Shown: positions 1-5,929 of the stretch, piece after piece | Layout of the letters: every line of letters begins with the position of its first letter | Numbering within the stretch: the stretch's first letter is position 1 | Assembly: GCA_045807765.1 (NCBI GenBank) | Contig: JBJMGU010000263.1 | Location: forward strand, 1 to 11,109 | Direction: 5' to 3' | Source: DATENM01 sp045807765 | Lineage (GTDB): Bacteria > Acidobacteriota > Blastocatellia > UBA7656 | DNA length: 11,109 nucleotides | Translations under genes and position numbers: made by a program | Notes under the pieces: generated by a model | What the model was told of the DNA's origin: nothing | What the model saw: the letters and a program-made list of their open reading frames with translations, nothing else | Database searches by the model: none

Positions 1-45
1 CAGGCGCCTGCTGGCGGCTTCAAAGTTATCGAAGAAGCGAGCTAG
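1..45 (+). CDS. Possible 3' end of a gene entering from the left
   Basis: The first frame reads QAPAGGFKVIEEAS and then a TAG stop at 43-45. Codon choice (GGC, ATC, GAA, GCG) matches the genes further right, so this could be the C-terminus of a plus-strand protein that starts outside the window. Fourteen residues are too few to identify a family. It could equally be chance open sequence. Confidence 0.3.
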   Translation, partial: QAPAGGFKVIEEAS

Positions 46-315
46 CGCCGCCTGACAGCAATTTTGGGTCGAGAGCAGGGCGAGGACAAAGTCACAGATG
101 GCGTTACGTTGATGGCCGTGTGCGTTGTCAAAGATCAAGTTGATATACTCAAGCAGGCGAGTTGGAGTAGAGTTTTGAGCTTTCACAACCCAATTCTCTA
201 CAGAGTGAATAACTCATTCCACTCGCCAAATTCCAAATGTGTCCAGACATCAGGTGCGATAGTTGAAAGGATGGCGTAGATGATCAGCGATAGAGCGTGA
301 AGAAAGGGCGATGCC

Positions 316-468
316 TTATCCGCCAGTAACCAGGACACGTACTTTGTGTGCCGGGTGGCTCTTGAGATGGTTTTCTTTCTCCTTCTTGGGGGCACTTTCT
401 TCTCTGGACTTTGCGCCACACCAGTTGCAGGTCTGGCAGAGAGCAATCCACTGTTTGATGTTTTTCAT
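316..468 (-). CDS. Small Cys/His putative zinc-finger protein, 50 aa
   Basis: This short minus-strand frame encodes 50 residues. Cys11, Cys14 and Cys17 form a CxxCxxC cluster (CQTCNWCG), followed by a Lys/Glu-rich spacer and HLKSHPAH with His34, His38 and His41. Cys pairs followed by a His-x3-His pair are the usual layout of a small structural zinc site, so a single treble-clef or C2H2-like finger is likely. The ATG at 468 is preceded by AAGGTGG and a 6-nt gap, a fair Shine-Dalgarno. The stop is TAA at 316-318. The spaced metal ligands and the ribosome-binding site argue for a real gene; the longer overlapping frames on both strands lack these signs. Short proteins ending HxxxHPxH are, from memory, common in acidobacterial genomes. 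The role is unknown: DNA or RNA binding, or a protein contact, are possible. Confidence 0.6.
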   Translation of the reverse strand: MKNIKQWIALCQTCNWCGAKSREESAPKKEKENHLKSHPAHKVRVLVTGG

Positions 469-507
469 GATCTACCACCTTTCGGTGAAGGACTATATCA
501 CCGCTTG

Positions 508-536
508 TGGATAACAGCCATCATTTATAGGTTCAA
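508..536 (-). promoter_or_regulatory. Weak candidate promoter for the 50-aa Cys/His protein
   Basis: On the minus strand TTGAAC (536-531) is followed by a 17-bp spacer and TATCCA (513-508). The -35 matches the sigma-70 consensus at four of six positions and the -10 at only three. It lies about 40 bases upstream of the start codon at 468, a sensible distance. A TATAAAT inside the spacer is an alternative -10 without a good -35. Confidence 0.22.
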
Positions 537-844
537 AGCTCCATTGGGATGGCGTAGAGCCCCTTATCTCTCCAGCGTATTGATTTAATGGAGGAATCGG
601 GTGGAGTGAGGCGGCGGTAGAACGTGCCGTTATTGGCAGATCTTAGGGATGCCTAGCGACTTTGCCCAGCGCCCCAGGGGCAATACGCCCTCCGCGCAAT
701 TATCTCGACTTCATCCGATGAACCTGCTAGCATGAAAGAGTCCTGCATGAGCCTGTGTGCTTTTGCTTATTATGGTTTTAGGAACACGCCGCTGTTTGGA
801 AAGTATTGGCCTCGATTGCATTTCCTTTCCACTAAGCCTCGAAC

Positions 845-869
845 TTCCTCCTAACCGTTTCAGGAGAAA
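845..869 (+). promoter_or_regulatory. Possible hairpin masking the ribosome-binding site of the RRM gene
   Basis: The Shine-Dalgarno AGGAG (862-866), four bases before the ATG at 871, is complementary to CTCCT at 848-852. Pairing extends as TTCCTCCT (845-852) against AGGAGAAA (862-869) with one C-A mismatch and a nine-base loop. This would hide the ribosome-binding site in the folded mRNA. Such elements act as RNA thermometers or as targets for autoregulation in other genes. The function here is inference; the complementarity is seen directly. Confidence 0.4.
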
Positions 870-870
870 C

Positions 871-1206
871 ATGTCTAAGAGAATATTTGTTGGAAACCTG
901 TCGTACCAGACGACAGAAAGCGATCTCACCACCCTGTTTGAACAGGCAGGCGAGGTCGAATCGGCTTCGATCATCACCGACCGCGATAGCGGACGTTCGA
1001 AGGGCTTTGCCTTTGTGGAGATGGGCAACGAGGCTGCTGATAAAGCCATTACGCAGTTCAATGGCGCCGAACTCAATGGCCGCGCACTGACCGTCAACGA
1101 AGCGCGCCCGCGCGAGGACCGTTCAAACAGCCGTGGCGGCAGTAATGGAGGTCGCCGTGGCGCCGGCGGTGGCTCCAGAGATCGTGGCGGCTACAACCGC
1201 TATTAA
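871..1206 (+). CDS. RRM-domain RNA-binding protein with Gly/Arg-rich tail, 111 aa
   Basis: This is a single RNA recognition motif protein. Residues 3-80 form the RRM: RNP2 is IFVGNL (5-10) and RNP1 is KGFAFVEM (44-51), whose aromatic residues stack on RNA bases. The fold ends in LTVNEARPREDR. Residues 86-111 are a Ser/Gly/Arg-rich tail ending GGYNRY, like the RGG tails of cyanobacterial Rbp proteins and glycine-rich plant RRM proteins, which are often cold-induced RNA chaperones. The ATG at 871 is chosen because AGGAG lies just before it and the RRM starts at residue 3; the frame is open back to 757 but that extension resembles no domain. The gene appears monocistronic, ending in a strong hairpin. 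The protein presumably binds single-stranded mRNA in the cytoplasm; its targets cannot be read from sequence. Confidence 0.93.
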   Translation: MSKRIFVGNLSYQTTESDLTTLFEQAGEVESASIITDRDSGRSKGFAFVEMGNEAADKAITQFNGAELNGRALTVNEARPREDRSNSRGGSNGGRRGAGGGSRDRGGYNRY

Positions 1207-1214
1207 GGTCTCGC

Positions 1215-1260
1215 AGAGGGGCTTGGCAGAATGCTGCCGAGTCCCTCTATTCCGGTTTTA
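1215..1260 (+). terminator. Terminator hairpin after the RRM gene
   Basis: Fifteen bases at 1215-1229 pair fully with 1234-1248 (13 Watson-Crick pairs and two G-T wobbles) around an AATG loop, starting nine bases after the stop codon. A modest T-rich stretch (ATTCCGGTTTTA) follows. It is a strong stem with an imperfect U tract, typical of an intrinsic terminator. Confidence 0.75.
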
Positions 1261-1407
1261 TAAGGCAGCTATTTGATTTTTATCCTTCTCGCCCGCACTG
1301 GCCTAGCTGGATCATACGGGGCTGACCGGGCAACAGCATGACCGACTAGCGCCGCTAAACCAATCTACTGCGGCAGAATCCGCTGTTGAAGCACCGAGGA
1401 TCAGCAT

Positions 1408-2295
1408 ATGAAATCATCCGAACTGACAGACGAGCGCCCCTGGGCACGCCCCTGGTGGCAGTTTTCTAAGGGCAACGGTGCGGTATTCTTCTATGTCGTT
1501 TTTATTCACGCGCTCGCGCTGTTGGGGCTGATTCTCCATCCGGTGCCCGGTTTGAGTGTGCTGGTAGCGACCATGGCCATTGCGGCAGTTGGCGGCGTAG
1601 GAACTTCGGTCTGTTATCACCGGTCGCTGGCGCACCGCTCTTTGCGGTTGAATGCGGTTGTTGAGAATATCCTCATCTTTTTTACCATCTGTAACGCCTC
1701 GGGAGAGCCGATGTCGTGGGTGGCCAATCATCGTCACCATCATGCTAAAGCCGACACCGCCGAGGACGTTTCGAGCCCGCGGCATGGCGGCTTCTGGTGG
1801 GCGCACATCCGCTGGGTCTATCAATGGTCGGGCAGCGAAGTACGGCGCTGGTGCCCAGACCTGGACCGGCGGCGGTATCGTGTCTGGCGGCGGCTGCAAA
1901 TCCCGATTATTGCGCTGGCCATCTTCGCCGGGCTGGCTTTCGGCTGGCAAGCCTTCTTCTGGGTCGGGGCGATCCGGCTGGTCTACTGTTTGCACCTTCA
2001 GATGTTCGTCAATAGCCTGTTGCATATGACGCCGGGCCTGCCCGAGGGCGTAGACTCTAGCCGCAACATCTGGTGGCTGGGGCCTTTGCAATTCGGTGCC
2101 TGGGGAGAGAATTGGCACAGGAATCACCACGCCGACGCCAACGCGGCGCGCTTCGGTCGCCGCTGGTGGCAGATTGACCTGGGGTGGTATGTCATCCGTG
2201 GCCTCAAAGCCTTGCGGCTGGCAAGTGATGTCCGACCAACCAAAGAAGTCGTACAGCAGGAAGCGCGGCGTGCGACACAGGTTGGAATGCAGTAA
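1408..2295 (+). CDS. Membrane fatty acid (acyl-CoA delta-9 type) desaturase, 295 aa
   Basis: This is an integral membrane di-iron desaturase that uses oxygen and an electron donor to insert a cis double bond into a fatty acyl chain, probably acyl-CoA or lipid-bound. The three histidine boxes of the family are intact: HRSLAH (71-76), NHRHHH (107-112) and HRNHH (237-241). A further His sits in NSLLH (202-206), the fourth ligand region of stearoyl-CoA desaturases. Hydrophobic segments at about 26-65, 85-97 and 164-200 fit the usual paired-hairpin membrane layout. The length suits a bacterial enzyme without a fused cytochrome b5. The ATG at 1408 follows GAGGA with a 7-nt gap. No ferredoxin, rubredoxin or reductase gene is nearby, so electrons come from elsewhere. 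Unsaturation raises membrane fluidity, which suggests a cold response. Exact regiospecificity cannot be stated. Confidence 0.93.
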   Translation: MKSSELTDERPWARPWWQFSKGNGAVFFYVVFIHALALLGLILHPVPGLSVLVATMAIAAVGGVGTSVCYHRSLAHRSLRLNAVVENILIFFTICNASGEPMSWVANHRHHHAKADTAEDVSSPRHGGFWWAHIRWVYQWSGSEVRRWCPDLDRRRYRVWRRLQIPIIALAIFAGLAFGWQAFFWVGAIRLVYCLHLQMFVNSLLHMTPGLPEGVDSSRNIWWLGPLQFGAWGENWHRNHHADANAARFGRRWWQIDLGWYVIRGLKALRLASDVRPTKEVVQQEARRATQVGMQ

Positions 2296-2364
2296 ACGAC
2301 AGCTACTCTCTGCCTGGCCATTCTTTGGTTTCGGCTCTGGCCTGAGCGCCTGTTGAGGTGAGAG

Positions 2365-2631
2365 ATGGAAATGAGATCGTTCGATCAAGAATTGATATAT
2401 GCAATACTATGCGAGATTAATGCATGCATGGATCGCGGGGTTCTACCGCTCCAGGATGATGATCTGAGACATCTCTCTGAAACCGGAGAGATTCTCGAAT
2501 ACTTGATTTTCATGAAGCGTGAGCGGTTGATTGGCGGTGCGGTAGTGACCAGAGGCATCAACAATACGCCGCACCGAATGACCAATATCAGCCTGACTCA
2601 CCTCGGCAGGAGAGCGCTCCAACTTTCATGA
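2365..2631 (+). CDS. Small winged-helix-like protein, DUF2513-like, 88 aa
   Basis: This is a short soluble protein of unknown function. The N-terminal helix (FDQELIYAILCEINACMDRG), the central ETGEILEYLIFMKRERLIGG and the end ISLTHLGRRALQ follow the pattern of small winged-helix proteins such as DUF2513, in which a recognition helix is followed by a beta wing and a final 'LT..G...L' helix. Family assignment is from memory of the pattern and is tentative. GAGGTGA at 2355-2361 serves either the ATG at 2365 (3-nt gap) or the in-frame ATG two codons later at 2371 (9-nt gap, the better spacing). It lies 69 bases after the desaturase stop on the same strand without an obvious terminator between, so co-transcription is possible. 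DUF2513 members are frequent in phages and islands, but nothing else here is phage-like. Confidence 0.72.
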   Translation: MEMRSFDQELIYAILCEINACMDRGVLPLQDDDLRHLSETGEILEYLIFMKRERLIGGAVVTRGINNTPHRMTNISLTHLGRRALQLS

Positions 2632-2952
2632 TTTTGCATTCCAGAGAGGCAGACCGGGGAGCCTCGGCATCGTATGGAGCCTGTCCGTAACCCTCTGACC
2701 TACACCCCGCACAACAGCAGGGTCAGGTCAATTATCAACTCACAGCAAAGAAACCATACGCTTGCGCAAGGTCACGAACGGGCTATGGTTGACACCCTCC
2801 TGATATACAGGTAGGGTTAAAGTGCTAAGAGCTTAGCTTACTCTTTCCTTCAGCTTCTCTGGAATTTTCCAGACCACCTGAATCCTTCAGCTCACCAACC
2901 GGGGAGTTCATCATTCTGCGGAACTCGCATCAGGCTTGGAGAGGAGACTAAT
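2632..2952 (+). promoter_or_regulatory. Long leader region of the CarD-like gene with several dyads
   Basis: No gene is supported in these 321 bases. CTGACC and GGTCAG near 2695-2737 form a weak stem. CTTGCGCAAG (2761-2770) is a perfect 10-bp palindrome. GCTAAG-AG-CTTAGC lies at 2824-2837, near the predicted transcription start. TCTGGAA-TT-TTCCAGA lies at 2858-2873. TCCTTCAGCT is repeated directly at 2846-2855 and 2883-2892. The cluster of dyads around one promoter suggests operator or RNA-fold control of the downstream gene. Confidence 0.4.
2789..2817 (+). promoter_or_regulatory. Candidate sigma-70 promoter of the CarD-like gene
   Basis: A perfect -35 TTGACA (2789-2794) is followed by a 17-bp spacer and TAGGGT (2812-2817), which matches the -10 consensus only at three positions. 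Transcription would start near 2824, inside the GCTAAG-AG-CTTAGC dyad, and leave a leader of about 130 bases. A poor -10 fits a promoter that needs an activator or an open-complex stabiliser such as CarD itself. Confidence 0.4.
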
Positions 2953-3522
2953 TTGTTACTGACGCCGGGGAGTAAAATCGTTTATCCCTCTCAGGGGCCA
3001 TGCTTGATTGGCGCAATCGTCGAGAAGACGATTGCCGAGCGGCCATTGAGCTTCTATCAACTGCTCGTTCTCAGTGACGGCGGAGGCGAGTTGTTTATCC
3101 CGGTAGAGAAAGTGGATATGGTGGGCATACGGCTGCTGCTGAATCGTTCTGAGATACCTAAGCTTATGGGCCGCTTGAGCCAGCCAGGGGCTATGGCCGA
3201 CAACTACCGGGCACGCAGCCTCTACATCTCAGACCTGTTCGCTTCAGGCTCGGCCTTCGACCTGGCCGAAATCGTCGGGTCGCTTACTGAATTGCACACC
3301 AGTAAGGCATTGTCGTTCCGCGAGCACAAGGTTCTCGAAAGGGCGAAGGCGCTGTTAGTGTGCGAGGTCGCTGAAGTGATGGGAATGACAAAGGAAGCGG
3401 CAACCGGGCATGTTGATGCGGCCCTCGCGGCGCGAGCCCCAAAGGCGCAGTCCGACAGGGCAACCCGCAGCAGAGTGACCGCTAGCCGCAATCAGGTCCG
3501 ATATCAAGGGGCTTCCAGGTAG
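2953..3522 (+). CDS. CarD-family transcriptional regulator, 189 aa
   Basis: CarD/CdnL proteins bind the RNA polymerase beta subunit and the upstream edge of the -10 element and stabilise the open complex. Residues 1-62 give the Tudor-like polymerase-interacting domain (G6, VYPSQGPCLIG at 10-20, SFYQLLVL at 33-40, LFIPVEKVDMVGIR at 47-60). Residues 66-158 are the helical C-terminal domain (NYRARSLYISDLFASG, then the FREHKVLERAKALLVCEVAEVMG helix). The tail at 160-189 is basic and probably disordered. The start is TTG at 2953, preceded by GAGGAGA with a 5-nt gap. Tyr85 occupies the place where well-studied members have a conserved Trp that wedges into the DNA minor groove. The length is slightly above the usual 160-170 residues because of the tail. 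Assignment is firm; which promoters it serves is unknown. Confidence 0.88.
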   Translation: MLLTPGSKIVYPSQGPCLIGAIVEKTIAERPLSFYQLLVLSDGGGELFIPVEKVDMVGIRLLLNRSEIPKLMGRLSQPGAMADNYRARSLYISDLFASGSAFDLAEIVGSLTELHTSKALSFREHKVLERAKALLVCEVAEVMGMTKEAATGHVDAALAARAPKAQSDRATRSRVTASRNQVRYQGASR

Positions 3523-3554
3523 CGGAATAGGTGCCGCGACACTCACCAAGATAA

Positions 3555-3587
3555 GGTTCAGGAACCACAGCCTCCAGGCCAAGCCTG
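3555..3587. other. Two short dyads in a convergent intergenic gap
   Basis: Between the CarD-like gene and the oppositely oriented Cys-rich gene lie GGTTC-AG-GAACC (3555-3566) and CAGGC-CAA-GCCTG (3575-3587). They could form small hairpins that help end transcription, but neither is followed by a T tract in either direction, so a terminator role is only possible. Confidence 0.25.
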
Positions 3588-3633
3588 ACAAATAAGCTGG
3601 GAATGATGACTCATAATAACTAATGAAGTATGC

Positions 3634-3891
3634 TCAGGGGGTTGAAGTGTGCGCCCGGATTCTCTCTTCCTGATCAGCCATCAGCTTGACCTTCTTTAAC
3701 TCCTTGCCTTTGATGCCGAAATAGGTAGCCATCTGAATGAGCTGGCCGGAGTTCATAAAATCGCCTGGCTTGGAGCAGAACTTCTCTATGCCGGGCTCGA
3801 AGTCGCGACAGCCCATTCGTTTGGGCAGATTAAGGCCAAGCCTGCATTGGCCGCTTTCCTCAAGCTGTAAACAAAACTCGCAAATTGTCAT
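3634..3891 (-). CDS. Cys-rich conserved-looking hypothetical protein, 85 aa
   Basis: This small protein has five Cys in its first half: Cys4 and Cys7 (CEFC), Cys16, Cys28 and Cys39. The spacing, including GQCRLG and MGCRDFEPG followed by FC, suggests a zinc-binding knuckle or ribbon. Residues 43-73 (GDFMNSGQLIQMATYFGIKGKELKKVKLM) look helical. There is no signal peptide or membrane segment, so it is cytoplasmic. The ATG at 3891 follows TGAGGTAG (3906-3899) with a 7-nt gap, a good ribosome-binding site, which supports the gene and its start. I cannot name a family. It stands alone, convergent with the CarD-like gene. The ligands resemble those of the short Cys/His protein at the left end only in being closely spaced; there is no clear homology. 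Confidence 0.75.
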   Translation of the reverse strand: MTICEFCLQLEESGQCRLGLNLPKRMGCRDFEPGIEKFCSKPGDFMNSGQLIQMATYFGIKGKELKKVKLMADQEERIRAHTSTP

Positions 3892-4151
3892 CCGAGAACT
3901 ACCTCAATTCTAAGCTACAGCGCATAAGCATGGCTAAGAGTTTGATCGCTAGCCCACCTTCAACTTGATGCGCGACCCTGCTGTTAAATGATGGACGGCC
4001 ATGAAAAGGAGCAGGACACGCAGATGCGGAAAATCCTTGCGCCGGTTGCTGAGCTATTCACTTCAGGTGATCTGGAGAATTCCAGAAGAGACTGAGAAGA
4101 GAGTCAGCCACACTCAGTTCCTCATAACCGTAGGCGATGACGATGCCTTTG
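3892..4151. other. Intergenic region between two minus-strand genes
   Basis: About 260 bases lie between the radical SAM stop and the start of the Cys-rich gene. Apart from the Shine-Dalgarno of the latter I see no gene, tRNA or strong hairpin. A 35-codon plus-strand frame at 3988-4095 lacks a ribosome-binding site. TAGAAT (3912-3907, minus) resembles a -10 but overlaps too closely with the ribosome-binding site to be useful. Confidence 0.35.
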
Positions 4152-5201
4152 TCAATCGGCGCTCCTGAACAGTCGATTATTCATTCTTCCGATCTGGCTC
4201 GACGCCGTGAAGATGGATCGCAGAGAGACGAGCCCGAAGAGGCGATGATCGGCAATCGCCTGCAAGCCTGCCGATGCGATGCACCCGCACTGCGAGCAAT
4301 CCGGCGTGCCGCCGAACTGGCAAGGGCTGATGCGGCCTTTCAAGTCTGCCGTGATGTTCAATGTAGTGCGCGAGAAGATACATTCATCAGGTGTCTGCGG
4401 AGGTTTGCGATAGCCTTTGATCACGGAATCAGGCAAGAACAGCTTGGGGAACAAGTCTCGCAACTCAGACAGCTCGTTTAGTACCGCTTCGCGGGCGGTC
4501 GGTGATAGGATTTCTTCCCCCTCGGCGCCGACCTGCGGCGTAAACAAGCTGAACCATATCTGTTTGACTTCCGGCCTCTCCGACCAGAATGATAAGAACT
4601 CTTCAAAGTAGCCGGGGCGACCAACCATCTGGCCCGTCACCGTGCAATGGACCGTGATCTGGTGGCCGGCGATGCTCTTCAAGATGCGCTCATAGGTGGC
4701 GGGGGTTCTCCTGATGTCGTGTTCGGGCTGAAGGCCGTCAATCGAGACGACGATAAACAGATCATTGATATTCGCCCATGAGGCTGGAATCTGGCGGACG
4801 GCACTGGTCACCAGTTGGACGGCGATGCCCATTCTGCTTAACTGCGGCAGCACGATGTCGAGCTCACGAAAACGCACGAGCGGCTCGCCGCCGACAATTG
4901 AGATGTGCAAAGGACGATACTTCTTGGCAAGCGCAAGGATGCCTTCGACCAACTGGTCACCTTTATAATCCGAGAGTGTTCGCAGAGGCCCGAGCTGGTG
5001 AAGGTGTTCCGGCTCATAAGCGTAGCAGCCCGGACAGCGCAGCGGGCACTCGCGCGTGATCTCTATTGAGAGCGAGGGATAATGGCCACTCAGAATGCGG
5101 CCCCACGCATGTATGACGTCGCTTTTTTTCAGGAGAGCCTCTTTTCCGTTTTCCGTAATTGTCGGTCGGCCTGTCGGCGTCCAAGTCTTAAACCTTACCA
5201 T
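4152..5201 (-). CDS. Radical SAM enzyme with C-terminal Cys cluster, 349 aa
   Basis: Residues 42-160 carry the radical SAM signature. CPLRCPGC gives CxxxCxxC (Cys52, Cys56, Cys59) for the [4Fe-4S] cluster that cleaves S-adenosylmethionine; Tyr60 follows the last Cys as an aromatic residue usually does. GGEP (104-107) is the SAM amino-group motif and VVSIDG (151-156) a later barrel strand. A second Cys set, Cys274, Cys294, Cys302, Cys305 and Cys307 (CIFS... ISPCQFGG... DCSQCGC), resembles a SPASM/twitch auxiliary cluster, used in peptide- or cofactor-modifying enzymes. No precursor peptide or partner enzyme is adjacent, so the substrate is unknown. The ATG at 5201 has no strong Shine-Dalgarno; an upstream in-frame start cannot be excluded, though the N-terminus (WTPTGRPTITENGK) looks complete. 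It is transcribed divergently from the carbohydrate-binding-like gene. Confidence 0.85.
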   Translation of the reverse strand: MVRFKTWTPTGRPTITENGKEALLKKSDVIHAWGRILSGHYPSLSIEITRECPLRCPGCYAYEPEHLHQLGPLRTLSDYKGDQLVEGILALAKKYRPLHISIVGGEPLVRFRELDIVLPQLSRMGIAVQLVTSAVRQIPASWANINDLFIVVSIDGLQPEHDIRRTPATYERILKSIAGHQITVHCTVTGQMVGRPGYFEEFLSFWSERPEVKQIWFSLFTPQVGAEGEEILSPTAREAVLNELSELRDLFPKLFLPDSVIKGYRKPPQTPDECIFSRTTLNITADLKGRISPCQFGGTPDCSQCGCIASAGLQAIADHRLFGLVSLRSIFTASSQIGRMNNRLFRSAD

Positions 5202-5371
5202 TGGCTTAGTGACGCAGACAACTGAATAATCAGCGGGAACGGGCCGTACAATTGCCGGTAAGCGGATTTCCTTGGCGCATTTGGTTGGCGGCGAAGTAAG
5301 GGTGCCTTGTCGGATGGATGAAAATTAAACCGCCGAAGTGAGGGGCAGGGTGACGTTCAACCTAGGCCAGA

Positions 5372-5380
5372 TGCTATACT
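5372..5380 (+). promoter_or_regulatory. Extended -10 promoter for the 5415 gene run
   Basis: TGCTATACT holds the extended -10 TG, one base, then TATACT (5375-5380), five of six consensus positions. No good -35 lies upstream (GTGACG or TGACGT near 5350-5356 at 18-19 bp is the best), which is normal for extended -10 promoters. Transcription would begin near 5387, giving a leader of about 28 bases for the gene at 5415. Confidence 0.45.
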
Positions 5381-5414
5381 GTCATTTGGATGCTCAATGG
5401 TCTGAAGGGAATTG

Positions 5415-5888
5415 ATGCGCAAACATATTGTTGGCGAAAGCCGGCCACAGAATCCGCCCTCTAATCAGGGCTGGCTTCATCTTGAAGATATCGCAAGTGT
5501 AGAGCTTACCTCTGAGGATGCCGCTCACCCAATTGAGGCGGCGTTACTGCCGGGGGCTACATCGGGGTGGCGTGCAGAAGGCCCCGGCGAGCAAACCGTC
5601 CGGCTCATCTTCGACGAGCCGCAACGCTTGGAGCGCATACACCTGCGTTTTGAAGAAACGGCAAAGGCGCGCACCCAAGAATTCGTCCTGCGCTGGTCAG
5701 ATGACGGCGGGCATTTGCTCCGAGAAATTGTAAGACAGCAGTGGAACTTCAGTCCGCCCGTGACGACCGAAGAGATCGAGGATTACCGCGTCGATCTCTC
5801 AGGCGTCAGGGTTCTGGAGTTGACCATTATCCCGGACATCGGCGGCGGCGAGACTCGCGCGTCGCTCCGGCAGATGGGTTTAGCCTGA
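5415..5888 (+). CDS. Carbohydrate-binding-like (galactose-binding-fold) protein, 157 aa
   Basis: The protein resembles a single discoidin or XRCC1-type beta-sandwich. WLHLEDIASVELTSED (about 20-35), a GWRAEGPGEQTVRLIFDEP stretch (50-68), then LERIHLRFEE, TQEFVLRWSDDGGH, IVRQQWNF and a final VLELTIIPD strand alternate as in F5/8 type C domains. I recall this arrangement in bacterial proteins labelled carbohydrate-binding; the ligand is unproven. There is no signal peptide, so a cytoplasmic location is likelier, which is odd for a sugar binder. The ATG at 5415 follows GAAGGGA with a 4-nt gap; a TTG one codon earlier is less likely. It starts the likely transcription unit that continues into the second RRM gene 41 bases downstream, and an extended -10 promoter lies just upstream. 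Confidence 0.8.
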   Translation: MRKHIVGESRPQNPPSNQGWLHLEDIASVELTSEDAAHPIEAALLPGATSGWRAEGPGEQTVRLIFDEPQRLERIHLRFEETAKARTQEFVLRWSDDGGHLLREIVRQQWNFSPPVTTEEIEDYRVDLSGVRVLELTIIPDIGGGETRASLRQMGLA

Positions 5889-5929
5889 TGGAAGCTTTAA
5901 ATTAGGGTAGACCAAGCTCATGGAGGATT

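Larger units (their letters stand above)
469..870. other. Intergenic region between divergent small genes
   Basis: About 400 bases separate the minus-strand Cys/His gene from the plus-strand RRM gene. I see no convincing protein here: the frames crossing it lack ribosome-binding sites and recognisable motifs. The right end should hold the promoter and leader of the RRM gene. TATTAT at 768-773 is a possible -10 without a clear -35 and would give a leader of about 90 bases. A short GCCCC-A-GGGGC dyad sits near 670-680. Confidence 0.4.

Noticed and set aside
64..279. 71-codon plus-strand frame with TTG start
   Set aside because: No ribosome-binding site, no recognisable motif, and composition unlike a protein.
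198..588. Four overlapping frames around the 50-aa Cys/His gene
   Set aside because: They are in other phases of the same DNA; none has a ribosome-binding site or metal-ligand pattern as good as the 316-468 frame.
757..870. N-terminal extension of the first RRM protein
   Set aside because: AGGAG directly precedes the ATG at 871, and the RRM begins at residue 3 from there; the extension has no domain.
1414..2388. 324-codon minus-strand frame opposite the desaturase
   Set aside because: It is a GC-driven antisense shadow of a gene with intact histidine boxes; the product is Pro/Arg-rich without motifs.
2674..2814. 46-codon plus-strand frame before the CarD-like gene
   Set aside because: No Shine-Dalgarno, no motif, and it overlaps the candidate promoter.
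3988..4095. 35-codon plus-strand frame starting ATGATG
   Set aside because: No ribosome-binding site and no identifiable feature; chance length.
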